Counted from the stretch's first letter, positions 42,572-53,322 are shown. The stretch is DNA of 64,000 nt from Campylobacterales bacterium (GCA_024280035.1 JAJRQV010000011.1:37636-101635), one strand, 5' to 3'. Program-made: numbers and translations. Notes: a model not told the origin generated them from the sequence alone.

Positions 42572-43084
42572 TTACCCTAAATATATGAAGATAAGCTTCA
42601 TAATAAGTGCTGTTAATATCCCTGCAGCAAAACCCGCAACAACATCATCACCCATAACACCAATTCCACCCTTTGCATCTCTGTCTAGTCTTCCAATAAT
42701 AGAGGGTTTAGCAATGTCAAAATAACGAAAAGTTGCAAAAGAGATGGCAAGGGCTAACCATAAGCTCCAATAACTCATGTAATCACTATAGGCTTGCATA
42801 GGAATACTTACTAAAGGAGTAATCGCAATGCTCATGCTTATCCACATTCCTGCGAGTTCATCAATAACAATATGTTTATTATCATGAATTCCCCCCTTTG
42901 CTTCATACTCATTGACGAGTTTATAGCCTACAACAGTGGCTAAAATAGCTCCTAAAAAGAGTGTAGTTGTGTCCATATATGTTAAGATAACAATACCTAA
43001 AAGTAAAGAAACAGCAGAACCTACTGTTCCGGGTGCAATTTTTGCTGTTCCGCTGTATCCAACGGTGAGTAAAAACCAATTCAT
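42572..43084 (-). CDS. pgpA: Phosphatidylglycerophosphatase A
   Basis: A 170-residue membrane enzyme dephosphorylating phosphatidylglycerophosphate. Signature: TVGYSGTAKIAPGTVGSAVS, then HDNKHIVIDELAGMWIS and GGIGVMGDDVVAGFAAG. There are about four membrane helices. It belongs to the conserved epsilonproteobacterial block pgpA - sat-like - HP1021 family - ispDF (Cj1610-Cj1607 in C. jejuni, from memory). Confidence 0.92.
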   Translation of the reverse strand: MNWFLLTVGYSGTAKIAPGTVGSAVSLLLGIVILTYMDTTTLFLGAILATVVGYKLVNEYEAKGGIHDNKHIVIDELAGMWISMSIAITPLVSIPMQAYSDYMSYWSLWLALAISFATFRYFDIAKPSIIGRLDRDAKGGIGVMGDDVVAGFAAGILTALIMKLIFIYLG

Positions 43085-43101
43085 AATATTTTCCTTAAAT
43101 G

Positions 43102-43191
43102 GTAAGGAGAAGGATGAAGAAAAAAGGGTGAAGGCAGAAGGTAAAAACTATTGCTCTCTCCTTCTGCCTTCTGCCTTCTGCCTCTCCTTAC
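43102..43191. repeat. Intergenic hairpin with heptamer repeats
   Basis: GTAAGGAGA (43102-43110) pairs with TCTCCTTAC (43183-43191), and AAGGCAGAAGG (43131-43141) with CCTTCTGCCTT (43160-43170). The right side contains three copies of the heptamer CTTCTGC. The left side contains GGGTGAAG, the complement of the heptamer tandemly repeated at 49431. The structure runs into the sat-like stop codon. Confidence 0.65.
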
Positions 43192-44378
43192 GTCAGTGAT
43201 GTTGTCTGATAAAGCTTCATTAGCTCAATATAAAAGTCTTTTTCATCATGCTCTTCTACGAGACCTGTTATGGGTAAGATATCATAATAAAGTTTTTCTA
43301 AATTCCTAAAACGATCAGGAAAGAGTTTTGCTAATATAAGTGCTGAAATCTCTTTACGCATAAGTACAGCTGGTGGTAAAAGCCCTAGTCTTAAGAGTTC
43401 TAAGATAGACTCAGAATGGTAAGAAATATGGTGGTGATGACCATGTGGACAGGTGTTTGTTGAGACAAGTGTTCTACACTCATTACAATAAACATATTCT
43501 GCGGACATATTAATACCAATATTAATACCAACAAGTTTATCTAAAATTGTTTTGTGTGCATTTTGATCATAATACATTCCTACACCGGCATGATTTTGAC
43601 CAATAGTCAGGGTAGAACAACCATAGTTTTTAGCCACAATAGCATCAATAAGTACTTCATTATAACCGGCAAAAATGTATGAACTTTCTAAAGGAACTAA
43701 AATCACACGGTTTTTTGGCAAGAAATTAGTAATAAAGTATTCTAAAGTTTCTTTTCGTGTTTCAAATACAAGTTCTTTCTCATTATAAGGTTTAAGTAAA
43801 AAAACAACAACCAAGTCTGTCTTATCTAATGTCTGACGGATAAGTCTTTCATGTGCTCGATGAAGAGGATTCGCTGCCATCATAATAGCTGTAGTATGAC
43901 GTGCCCCAATTCTCTGTTTAGCTTCTTCAATAAGTTTTTTATTGCTGTCTAATTCAGAGTGTTCAATTTCAAAAACACCTGAGATAGCGTACTTACCTAG
44001 TCTTTTAAAGGTGTTGGCTACACCGGGATGTGATAAGTCATCTGTTCCATAGATTTGGCGTACACGTTCTTTTGGATTAATCTCAAAAATTTCCTCAACA
44101 ATAATATGCCCTACAGAGATTCTATCAACAATTAGTTCAAGTTGTTCATCTTTTTTGGCTGTTGAGAGTACTTCTGTATTTACTTTACCACTGGGTGAAA
44201 GTATAAAAGGGAAGGGAAATGTTTTACCATTGATGAGCCCTGTTTTTAAAACTTCAAGAGTATCACTCTTGTTCATAAGTTTATTGACAGGGCTTAAAAG
44301 ACCTGCTTTAACAAGTTGAAGTGCAGAGAAGGCTTCTTGGTCGAGGTGAAGTTCTCTATTTTTTCTTGATAATTCCAT
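43188..44378 (-). CDS. ATP-sulfurylase-like protein with altered active-site motifs
   Basis: A 396-residue protein with the sulfate adenylyltransferase fold (N-terminal PUA-like domain, catalytic domain from about 155). The canonical QxRNPxHxxHE is MMAANPLHRAHE (about 166-177), so the Gln and Arg are missing. GRDHAGVG is GQNHAGVG (about 260-267). The region that normally carries the xSGTxxR motif is instead cysteine/histidine-rich (CNECRTLVSTNTCPHGHHHH). It overlaps the regulator gene by 23 bp. Orthologs are usually annotated sat (Cj1609-type), but true sulfurylase activity is doubtful. Confidence 0.75.
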   Translation of the reverse strand: MELSRKNRELHLDQEAFSALQLVKAGLLSPVNKLMNKSDTLEVLKTGLINGKTFPFPFILSPSGKVNTEVLSTAKKDEQLELIVDRISVGHIIVEEIFEINPKERVRQIYGTDDLSHPGVANTFKRLGKYAISGVFEIEHSELDSNKKLIEEAKQRIGARHTTAIMMAANPLHRAHERLIRQTLDKTDLVVVFLLKPYNEKELVFETRKETLEYFITNFLPKNRVILVPLESSYIFAGYNEVLIDAIVAKNYGCSTLTIGQNHAGVGMYYDQNAHKTILDKLVGINIGINMSAEYVYCNECRTLVSTNTCPHGHHHHISYHSESILELLRLGLLPPAVLMRKEISALILAKLFPDRFRNLEKLYYDILPITGLVEEHDEKDFYIELMKLYQTTSLT

Positions 44379-45243
44379 ATTTTTTTCTCTTTTCCCATAG
44401 GCTTTTTCGAGAGATTCCTAACTTTTTAGATAATTCAGTATCCGGAAACTTATGTTGATAATTTAACACAATATATTTTACATAGTCCTCGATTGGAAGA
44501 ATATCTCCTTGTTCTATCACTTTATTGTCACTTTTCATCTCAACTGTTTTATAAGGTACTTCTTCAATAACGTCTGTACTAGAAACAATAACAGATTTTC
44601 CTGCAACAAGATCTAGAAAAGGTTGTTTATCTGTTTTCTTTAAGGCTTGAAAATCAGTAATATAAGTTAGTTTTTCGGGATTAAGGTTGGCAATTTCATC
44701 TAAGGTTCGTAAAGAGGCAAGAGAGATGAAATGAAGTGGAGAATTACAACGGCTTAAAAGTTTAAAAGCAAAAGCATCTGCATATTTTTGGTAGTTAGAA
44801 AAAACAAAAATAGGAAGGTCTGACTTTTCAAAATCACAATCTACATTTACTGAAGAGAAGGTGTGCTCAATATAACGTTGAAAGGTTGCATTTTGACGCT
44901 TAAGTTGCTCATAATCTTGAAAGTGGTCAATTTTACGGATTAACTCTTCAATCATAAATGGTTTAAGAATATAATCTTTTGCACCTGCTTTAAGAGGTTT
45001 AGAAACAGTGTCATTACTGACATATGAAATCATTAAGATAACAACAGCGTCTTTATAGGCATCAATAACAGGATAAAAGTCCTGTCCTGAAATATTTGTT
45101 GATAAAAGAATAACATCATAAGGTTCACTTTTAAGAGCATCTTTAGTGGTTGATGCTAAATCACAGGTATGACCAAGGTCACTTAGTTTTGCAGCAATAC
45201 TTTGTGCAAGGTAAATTTCATTTTCGATAATTAGTATTTTCAT
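44356..45243 (-). CDS. HP1021/Cj1608-family orphan (atypical) response regulator
   Basis: 295 residues. The N-terminal receiver-like domain has ILIIENE (about 3-9), and ILKPF near 94 keeps the conserved Lys. The acceptor Asp is replaced by Ser (VILLSTNISG, about 45-53), so phosphorylation is unlikely. The C-terminal helix-turn-helix is ELSKKLGISRKSLWEKRKKY. Synteny with ispDF identifies it as the HP1021 family, which controls replication initiation at oriC and redox responses in Helicobacter. It overlaps ispDF by 4 bp. Confidence 0.87.
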   Translation of the reverse strand: MKILIIENEIYLAQSIAAKLSDLGHTCDLASTTKDALKSEPYDVILLSTNISGQDFYPVIDAYKDAVVILMISYVSNDTVSKPLKAGAKDYILKPFMIEELIRKIDHFQDYEQLKRQNATFQRYIEHTFSSVNVDCDFEKSDLPIFVFSNYQKYADAFAFKLLSRCNSPLHFISLASLRTLDEIANLNPEKLTYITDFQALKKTDKQPFLDLVAGKSVIVSSTDVIEEVPYKTVEMKSDNKVIEQGDILPIEDYVKYIVLNYQHKFPDTELSKKLGISRKSLWEKRKKYGIIKKK

Positions 45244-46361
45244 AAATTCGTCCAGTTTAGATATTTCAAGCTAGCGCTACTTTGTACAGCAACACCTTCT
45301 TTACGGCCAGTAAAGCCTAGTTTTTCAGTTGTTGTCGCTTTTACATTACATAAAAACGTCTCAATTTCTAAAATTTCTGCCAAGGTAGAACGTATCTTTG
45401 CCTTGTAGTTGCTTAGACGTGGAGTCTCAGCAATAATGGTAATGTCAACATTAATGATTACAAAACCACAGTTATGCAGACGTCTTACGCACTCTTTTAA
45501 TAATATTTTTGAGTCTATATTTTTGTACTCATCATTATTATCAGGAAAAAGTGTTCCAATATCTCCCATACCTGCTGCACCTAAAAGTGCATCAATTAAA
45601 GAATGAATAGCGACATCTCCATCGCTATGTGCCTTAAAGCCAAAAGGCGAATCAATTTCAACTCCACCAAGAAACATTGAGCGTCCATACTCAAAGGCAT
45701 GAACATCAAAGCCATTACCAACAAGGGTATCTGTTGAAGCAGGGCTTAGGCAAGGAATTTTTTTCATATCACTTACCTGAGTAAGTTTATGGGCATCTTC
45801 ATCACCCGCTACTTCAGCCCTTGTAAATCCTGCCGCAATTATGGCAGAACTTTCATCGGTGTACTCTACTTCAGTTTCAAGAGCATTTTTTAATGCCTCT
45901 GTTTTACAAAGTTGAGGTGTCTGAATCCGTTTTAACTTTTCACGGTCTATGTTCTCACCATTAAAAGTCAGGGTATCACTCATGTTTAAAACAGGAACAA
46001 TAGAGTCTGCCTTGTCTTTACTCTCAATTAGCCTAGATATAAGCTCTTTGGGAGGACAGGCTCTGGCTACATCACTGACCATTACATAAGGTGTTTTAAC
46101 ACAGGCAAGGGCATTTTTTAAGGATGCTTGACGTGTTTGTCCGCCTTTTACTATAGTATGGTCAATAAAAGATTTCATATACTCGACTTCATCAGGATGC
46201 CCAGTAATTATTATCTTCGAAAAAAGATTTAATTTTTCAAACTCATTTGTAACAAAATGCCACAAAGGTTGATGATTTACTCTTAGCCATTGTTTCTTCA
46301 CCTTCGGTTCAAAACGTGTAGAGTTCCCTGCAGCAAGTAAAATCAGTGTTAAATCAGACAA
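45240..46361 (-). CDS. ispDF: Bifunctional IspD/IspF isoprenoid enzyme
   Basis: A 373-residue fusion. The N-terminal IspD (MEP cytidylyltransferase) has LILLAAGNSTRFEPKVKKQW, HPDEVEYM, VSDVARACPP and SDTL. The C-terminal IspF (MECDP synthase) has GNGFDVHAFEYGR, SDGDVAIHSLIDALLGAAGM and GDIGTLFPDNND. Fused IspDF is normal in Epsilonproteobacteria. It catalyses steps 3 and 5 of the MEP pathway. It is first in an operon with the HP1021-type regulator and the sat-like gene. Confidence 0.95.
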   Translation of the reverse strand: MSDLTLILLAAGNSTRFEPKVKKQWLRVNHQPLWHFVTNEFEKLNLFSKIIITGHPDEVEYMKSFIDHTIVKGGQTRQASLKNALACVKTPYVMVSDVARACPPKELISRLIESKDKADSIVPVLNMSDTLTFNGENIDREKLKRIQTPQLCKTEALKNALETEVEYTDESSAIIAAGFTRAEVAGDEDAHKLTQVSDMKKIPCLSPASTDTLVGNGFDVHAFEYGRSMFLGGVEIDSPFGFKAHSDGDVAIHSLIDALLGAAGMGDIGTLFPDNNDEYKNIDSKILLKECVRRLHNCGFVIINVDITIIAETPRLSNYKAKIRSTLAEILEIETFLCNVKATTTEKLGFTGRKEGVAVQSSASLKYLNWTNL

Positions 46362-46374
46362 AAATGCTCCTATT

Positions 46375-46435
46375 TGTAACAGGTGTTACGAAATTATACA
46401 CTTATAAAGCTTTCTTTTAACTTGCTTGTGTTACC
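46375..46435. promoter_or_regulatory. Cluster of putative HP1021 boxes upstream of ispDF-HP1021
   Basis: The published HP1021 box is, to my knowledge, TGTT(T/A)C(T/A). An exact match (TGTTACA) lies on the minus strand at 46375-46381. TGTTACG at 46384-46390 and TGTTACC at 46429-46435 match six of seven. The first two form a palindrome, GTAACA-GG-TGTTAC, 14 bp before the ispDF start codon. Autoregulation is the inference. Confidence 0.45.
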
Positions 46436-46601
46436 TTTCGGAAAATTTATAGGTGGTAATTCGATATTATCTATATATTGACAAGGGACAATTTTTACTT
46501 TCTTAAGTGGAGGTAAAATTACGACCCTTGATACTTTATATTAATGTAATTCTTACTATAAAACAGTAGAATGGCAAAGATATAAATAACGGAGATTTTT
46601 T

Positions 46602-47980
<1,379 letters not shown>

Positions 47981-48000
47981 ACTGATTTCTTTGGGGAAGG

Positions 48001-48060
48001 GTGCACTCACTTCGTTCGTTAAGAGGGAATGAGTCGGCTTTGCCTAATGGGGAAGAGCAA
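48001..48060. repeat. Intergenic repeat fragment between thiC and mrp
   Basis: TCGGCTTTGCCT (48034-48045) is the inverted, one-mismatch form of AGGCGAAGCCGA found at 39369-39380 and (11 bp) 3516-3526. It is flanked by CTCACTTCGTTCGTTAAG. It looks like a degraded copy of the same intergenic repeat family. Confidence 0.5.
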
Positions 48061-48108
48061 GAGCGCAGAGCTTTTGTATTAAAAATTTAAATTAAAGGAA
48101 AATTTATT

Positions 48109-49272
48109 ATGACTGAAGAAATTGTAAAAGCAGCCCTTGGTAAAGTAACTTACCCAGGCTTTTCAAAAGATATCGTAACTTTTGGATTTGTAAAAAAAGT
48201 AAATATTAGTGGAACAAGTATTACTGTTGATGTTGAAGTAACATCATCAGCACCTGAGGTAGCTCAGCAAATTATTGATGAAGCAACAACTGAACTTAAA
48301 ATGGTAGGTGCTTCTGAAGTAGTTATTAACATTAATGCTCCAAAAATGCCTAGAGAAGACTCTTCTAAGGGTAAAAACATTGCACCTCAGGTTAAAAACT
48401 TTGTGATGGTAAGTTCAGGTAAGGGGGGCGTTGGTAAATCAACAACTTCTGTTAACCTTGCTATTGCACTTGCACAACAAGGTCTTAAAGTGGGTCTTTT
48501 AGATGCAGATATTTATGGTCCAAACATTCCTCGTATGATGGGTCTTGAAGGTGTTAAACCACAGATTGAAGGGAACAAAGTTCTTCCTCTTAAGGCTTAT
48601 GGCGTTGAGATGATGTCTATGGGTTCTTTAATGGAAGATGGTCAATCTTTAATCTGGCGTGGTGCTATGATTATGAAAGCTATTGAGCAATTTTTAAGAG
48701 ATATTTTATGGTCTGAGTTAGACTGTTTAGTAATTGATATGCCTCCAGGAACAGGTGATGCCCAGCTTACACTTGCTCAGTCCGTTCCAGTAACTGCGGG
48801 TATTACAGTAACGACACCACAAATGGTATCTCTTGATGACTCACGTCGTTCTCTAGATATGTTCCAAAAGCTTAATATTCCTATTGCGGGTATTGTTGAA
48901 AACATGTCAGGTTTCATCGCGCCAGATACAGGTGTTGAGTATGATATTTTTGGAAAAGGAACAACGCAGCCAATGGCAGATGAGTTTAAAACTAAAATTA
49001 TTGCTGAAATTCCAATTGAGCCTAGTATTCGTACAGGTGGAGATGAAGGTAAACCTATTACTTTTGCTGCTCCAGATTCTGAATCTGCAAAACGTTTTAC
49101 TCAAGCAGCTGCTTCTTTATGGGCAAGTATTGAGAAAATTAATGAAGATGGTGGAGTTACGAATGAGGGTGTTCAGCCGACAACTCCTCCAGGTGTTTCT
49201 GCTTGTTCTACGGGTGGGGCGCCAGCAAAAGAGCCAACACATAAAAACCACCAAGGCTGTGGCTGCGATTAA
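48109..49272 (+). CDS. mrp: Mrp/ApbC-type iron-sulfur cluster carrier ATPase
   Basis: A 387-residue cytoplasmic ATPase. Residues 1-95 form a MIP18/DUF59 domain (VKAALGKVTYPGFSKDIVTF). The P-loop is VSSGKGGVGKSTTSVNLAIA (deviant Walker A), followed by GLLDADIYGPNIPRMMG and DCLVIDMPPGTGDAQLTLAQ. The Cys-bearing C-terminal tail, GVSACSTGGAP...HQGCGCD, may hold an FeS cluster. Mrp proteins transfer FeS clusters to apo-proteins. The distance to ispDF parallels the Campylobacter order apart from the intervening thiC. Confidence 0.93.
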   Translation: MTEEIVKAALGKVTYPGFSKDIVTFGFVKKVNISGTSITVDVEVTSSAPEVAQQIIDEATTELKMVGASEVVININAPKMPREDSSKGKNIAPQVKNFVMVSSGKGGVGKSTTSVNLAIALAQQGLKVGLLDADIYGPNIPRMMGLEGVKPQIEGNKVLPLKAYGVEMMSMGSLMEDGQSLIWRGAMIMKAIEQFLRDILWSELDCLVIDMPPGTGDAQLTLAQSVPVTAGITVTTPQMVSLDDSRRSLDMFQKLNIPIAGIVENMSGFIAPDTGVEYDIFGKGTTQPMADEFKTKIIAEIPIEPSIRTGGDEGKPITFAAPDSESAKRFTQAAASLWASIEKINEDGGVTNEGVQPTTPPGVSACSTGGAPAKEPTHKNHQGCGCD

Positions 49273-49277
49273 AAAGT

Positions 49278-49308
49278 CTAGCTTCAGTGCATATTGCACT
49301 GAAGCTAG
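49278..49308 (+). terminator. Strong perfect hairpin after mrp
   Basis: CTAGCTTCAGTGCA-TAT-TGCACTGAAGCTAG is a perfect 14-bp stem 6 bp after the mrp stop. No T-run follows directly, so it may act by stalling or as an mRNA 3' stabiliser, and could serve as a terminator on both strands. Confidence 0.6.
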
Positions 49309-49430
49309 CGATAGCGATTTCTCGAAGAGAAAAGTTTCTTTAGTAAATCTAAACTTTTTACTTGATACTTTCTCTTAACAAATATAAATTACTACTTTTA
49401 ATGCTTATTTAAGATCTGCTTTGTAATCGT

Positions 49431-49457
49431 ACCCTTCACCCTTCACCCTTCACCCTT
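49431..49457. repeat. Heptanucleotide tandem repeat ACCCTTC
   Basis: Nearly four tandem copies of ACCCTTC lie just downstream of the diguanylate cyclase gene. The complementary unit GGGTGAAG occurs in the pgpA/sat intergenic hairpin at 43125-43132. Confidence 0.75.
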
Positions 49458-49466
49458 TCAATCTCT

Positions 49467-51299
49467 TTAGTATTCTTCAAACATATCACTGGTGAATTCT
49501 ACTATCTTATCTCTACCTGTATTTTTTGCGCTATATAAAGCGGTGTCTGCGTATTTTATTACTTTCCAGATGGAATCTCCATCTTCTGGGAGTCTGGCTA
49601 TACCTATACTGAGTGTTTTTTCTATGGTTTCATTTCCTGCTGCGAATTTTTGCTGTTTAAAAGCAGAATGAATGTTTGAGGCAATTTTCATGGTTGCTTC
49701 TGATGTAGTACGGCGAAGTAAGATAAGAAACTCTTCTCCTCCATAACGGATTGCCATATCTGAATCACGAATTGAGGCTTGTAAAATATTTGAAAGTGCT
49801 TTAATAACACTGTCCCCAATATCATGTCCATAATTATCATTAACCAGTTTAAAGAAGTCAATATCAATCATCATAATGTCATAATTTATTTTTTCTCTTA
49901 AAATATGTGCCTGCTCTTGATCGATGTACTCTTCTAAGAAACGTCTATTATAAAGCCCTGTTAGACCATCACGTAAAGAAGAGTCACGTAGTTTTTCCAT
50001 AAGAATTCTACTTTCGAGTACGGGTTTCATCGCATCAAGATAGGATTTAATAGTACTAATATGTTTATTAACAACATCAAGTTTATTTTTATCTTCTGAA
50101 AGTATAGATATAACAATAGAAACATCTTTATTAATATTAAAAGGAATACAGGTGTACTCACTCTCCTTAGATTTACAGTTTTGGCAGAGGTCTGAAAAAT
50201 CAGTAGAGATGACATCTACATCTGTACGAACCGCACGACACTCAAGTGCATTAGCCATGGTATTATGCATACAAAAGTTCTCATCTTCTGTGGAGTATAA
50301 AAGGGTTCTCTCTTTAGTACTTTTATTAACTTCAAAAAAGGAGAACCTTGTAATACCAAATTTTTCTTTTAAAATATAATACACACGTTCATAAATAGCA
50401 TCTTTATTAGGATCAAGTTCTATGGTTTTTTTGAATTTGTAAACATCTGAAAGTTCATGAATAATTGTTTTAGACTCTTCAAGAGGGTCTGAACAGGAGA
50501 AGTTTGAGCGTGAGACAAAGGTAGTAAGATTTGATTTTAGTTCACCAAAGGTATCTTGCATATTCGTAAAAAGTTGATTGATTTGAGATACAACTTCAGC
50601 CCCATCACCTGAAATTTTACGTGTAATTCTATGTGAGAAGTCACCACTATTGGCATGGGTAATCATATCTGTAAGGTCGGAGAAAATTCTCATATAAGGT
50701 TTAAAAAAATGATTTGTTAAAAATAGAGCAATAATAATAAAAATAACATTCAAGGCAAAAATTTTAAAGATTGTTAGCATTCCATGGTTTCTTGTATGAC
50801 TAATGTCAAACTCCATACTGATAACACCTAAGACATCACCTTCTTGTACATTATGACAAGAGAGACAGTCAGGTGTATCAAAACTGTTAGCAGTATAAGG
50901 AATAGAGACGCGGAGTTTAGCTATATCTGAATTTTCAGTAATAAGTTTCTCCATTTTTCCTGTTTGAAGTACTTTGTTATCTATTTTATCTTTTGGTTTC
51001 TCTCTTATAAGCCCTGGACCATACTGTTTAATTACGGCAGGTGAACGTACAATCCATAAGGCCTCTACCCCATCATAATTAGAGATATTCTTTAAAAAGA
51101 ACTTTCTTTTATTCATAACTCCATTTACCATATGTGAGGTTAGTCCATCTCTTACCATAACCGCAGTAATCTCAGATTTCTCTATGGCACTTTTATAGGA
51201 GAAACTTCTAAAATTCAGTGCAATATTAATAATGGTTGCGGCGGCTAAGGCGATAAGCATAAAAGCTACGATGAGAAGGATTTTTTTATTTGTGTTCAA
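49467..51299 (-). CDS. Membrane diguanylate cyclase with periplasmic CXXCH (heme c-type) sensor
   Basis: A 610-residue protein from a TTG start (AGGAA upstream). Order: membrane helix (about 7-29), periplasmic sensor with CLSCH at 145-149 (a heme c attachment motif, DUF3365/Tll0287-like setting), second helix (about 176-196), HAMP, and a GAF-like region (about 280-430) with seven Cys, including DLCQNCKSKESEYTC. The GGDEF domain (about 445-605) has active site YGGEEFLILL and inhibitory site RDSD five residues before it. It makes c-di-GMP, probably in response to redox state or a small gas. Confidence 0.87.
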   Translation of the reverse strand: MNTNKKILLIVAFMLIALAAATIINIALNFRSFSYKSAIEKSEITAVMVRDGLTSHMVNGVMNKRKFFLKNISNYDGVEALWIVRSPAVIKQYGPGLIREKPKDKIDNKVLQTGKMEKLITENSDIAKLRVSIPYTANSFDTPDCLSCHNVQEGDVLGVISMEFDISHTRNHGMLTIFKIFALNVIFIIIALFLTNHFFKPYMRIFSDLTDMITHANSGDFSHRITRKISGDGAEVVSQINQLFTNMQDTFGELKSNLTTFVSRSNFSCSDPLEESKTIIHELSDVYKFKKTIELDPNKDAIYERVYYILKEKFGITRFSFFEVNKSTKERTLLYSTEDENFCMHNTMANALECRAVRTDVDVISTDFSDLCQNCKSKESEYTCIPFNINKDVSIVISILSEDKNKLDVVNKHISTIKSYLDAMKPVLESRILMEKLRDSSLRDGLTGLYNRRFLEEYIDQEQAHILREKINYDIMMIDIDFFKLVNDNYGHDIGDSVIKALSNILQASIRDSDMAIRYGGEEFLILLRRTTSEATMKIASNIHSAFKQQKFAAGNETIEKTLSIGIARLPEDGDSIWKVIKYADTALYSAKNTGRDKIVEFTSDMFEEY

Positions 51300-51310
51300 A
51301 AGTCAGATTC

Positions 51311-51350
51311 CTATGATGTTTTATAAGTGATTCTTATAAGTATATCATAG
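51311..51350 (-). promoter_or_regulatory. Nested palindrome in the promoter/leader of the diguanylate cyclase
   Basis: CTATGAT (51311-51317) pairs with ATCATAG (51344-51350), and TTATAAG (51321-51327) with CTTATAA (51333-51339). The structure lies 12 bp before the TTG start, so it could be an operator or an mRNA leader hairpin. Confidence 0.5.
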
Positions 51351-51510
51351 AAAAAATTTTAAACTTAAAAATTAAGCTTAAATTTTAAAAATGCTAAAGA
51401 GCACCTTAGACAGGTACTTCTTAGTCGTTTTTTTATTATTTTATTAAAAGTTATTTCTTAATAAATACTGTTATTAAAGCTATAAAAATTTACCCATACA
51501 GCTATTTTTA

Positions 51511-53322
51511 CTATTCTACGGTAACTGATTTTGCAAGATTTCTTGGCATATCAACATCATTCCCAAGACGCACAGAAATCTCAAGTGAGAGCAGTTGTAG
51601 AACAACCATCATCTCAAAAAATTCATGCATATAGTGTTTATGTTTCGTAATTTTAATAAAATCATCTGCCTTATCAAATTCCATAGCTGAAATAGCACAA
51701 ATAGTACTGTCCCTTGCACTTAACTCGTCTACATTACTTTTTGTTTTTTCATACAGTAGTTTAGTCGGCATTAAGGCAATGGTGAAAAGTTCAGGATCGG
51801 CTAAGGCGATAGGTCCGTGTTTCATCTCACCAGAAGGATATCCTTCTGCATGAAGGTAAGAAATCTCTTTAAGTTTAAGGGCACCTTCTAGGGCAAGTGT
51901 AAAGAAGATGTCTCTACCAATAAAGAAAAAACCATGTCCGTGGAGGTAACGTTTAGAGAGACGACGAAGTTTTTCATGAAGTTCATCGCTTACGGAAACA
52001 GTTGAAGGCACTTCTCTAAGTAAAGAGATATGCTCAGCCAGTTCTACTGTAGTAAGGGTATTACGAAGTTTAGCAAGGTGGAGTGAAAGCATCCAAAAGA
52101 CTACCATCTGTGTGGCAAAGGCTTTGGTTGAAGCTACCCCTTTTTCAATACCTGCACGGGTTAAGATACTTGCATCAGCCTCTCTAACCATAGAAGAGTT
52201 GTCTACATTACAGATAACCAAAGATTTAAGCCCCGCTGATTTTGCCATTTTTAGGGTCTCTAAGGTGTCTGCTGTCTCACCACTTTGTGAAATAACTACA
52301 AATAGAGTGTCTTTTTGTAAAAGAGGTTGTTTGTAACGAAACTCAGAAGCAATTTATACAGAACAACGAATTTTAGAATAACGTTCAAAGAGGTAAGAAG
52401 CTGCTAAAGCAGAGTGATATGAAGTTCCACAAGCACAGAGTTTAATCTCATTAATACCGTCAAAAAGGCTCTCATCTAACTCTTCGAAGTTAACAGTACT
52501 CTCATCTAAACGCCCCATTAAAGTATCAGAAATTACCTGAGACTGCTCATAAATCTCTTTTTCCATAAAGAAACGGTAACCCTCTTTTTGCGCAGAAAGT
52601 TTAGAGCTTGGAAGAGTTTTTAAAACGGGGTCTATTTTTTCATATTCTTCATTAAAAAGTTCTACAGAATCAGCAGTAAGATAACCGTTTTCACCATCAT
52701 GCAGATAAATTACATCAGAACATAAACCAATTAAAGGTGTGTCTGAAGATGCAAAGTGTTTTTCATCCCCCCCTATACCGATTAACATAGGTGAGCCATG
52801 TTTAGCAAAAAAGATAGTATCTGGTGCTGACTTAGTAATAAGTAAAACGGCATAAGCTCCTTCAAGCTCATTTAAAGTAGCTCTAAAGGCTTTTAAAGGC
52901 TCTTTTAGTATTCTTAGTTTAGACTCAAAAAGGTGAACAATAACTTCGGTGTCTGTTTGAGAAAGAAAGTTAAACCCTTCAGCAATAAGCGTTTGTTTTA
53001 GCTCTTGATAGTTTTCAATAATACCATTATGAACAAGATAAGAGTTTTCACCAACATGAGGATGGGCATTAAGTTCAGTTGGTTTTCCATGTGTAGCCCA
53101 ACGGGTATGACCGATTCCAATTGAAAAACCTTCGGGATGAAAGTCAGTTGTTTTATTGCGCAGGTTTTCTAACTTACCTACGGCTTTGTAGATAGAAAAA
53201 GTGTCTTCTTGTAAAACAGCAATACCTGCTGAATCATATCCACGATATTCTAATTCAGAAAGCCCACCTAATAAAATATCTTTTATCTTGTTTTTCCCTA
53301 TATATCCTACAATTCCACACAT
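51511..53322 (-). pseudogene. glmS: glmS (glucosamine-6-phosphate synthase), interrupted by an in-frame TAA
   Basis: The amidotransferase makes GlcN-6-P for cell-wall synthesis. The N-terminal Ntn domain starts MCGIVGYIGKNKIKDILLGG. The first SIS domain begins LCACGTSYHSALAASYLFER. At 52354-52356 the frame hits TAA, where RCSV(E)IASEFRYK is expected; Glu here is highly conserved, so GAA to TAA explains it. The same frame continues VVISQSGETADTLE, HAEGYPSGEMKHGPIAL and ends PRNLAKSVTVE. Total 603 positions, normal length. Because glmS is usually essential, error or readthrough must be considered. It starts 2 bp after glnD ends. Confidence 0.92.

Noticed and set aside
46400..46601. TPP riboswitch upstream of thiC
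   Set aside because: The conserved CTGAGA and ACC..TGAACCTGATC-type segments are not present in the 240-bp leader.
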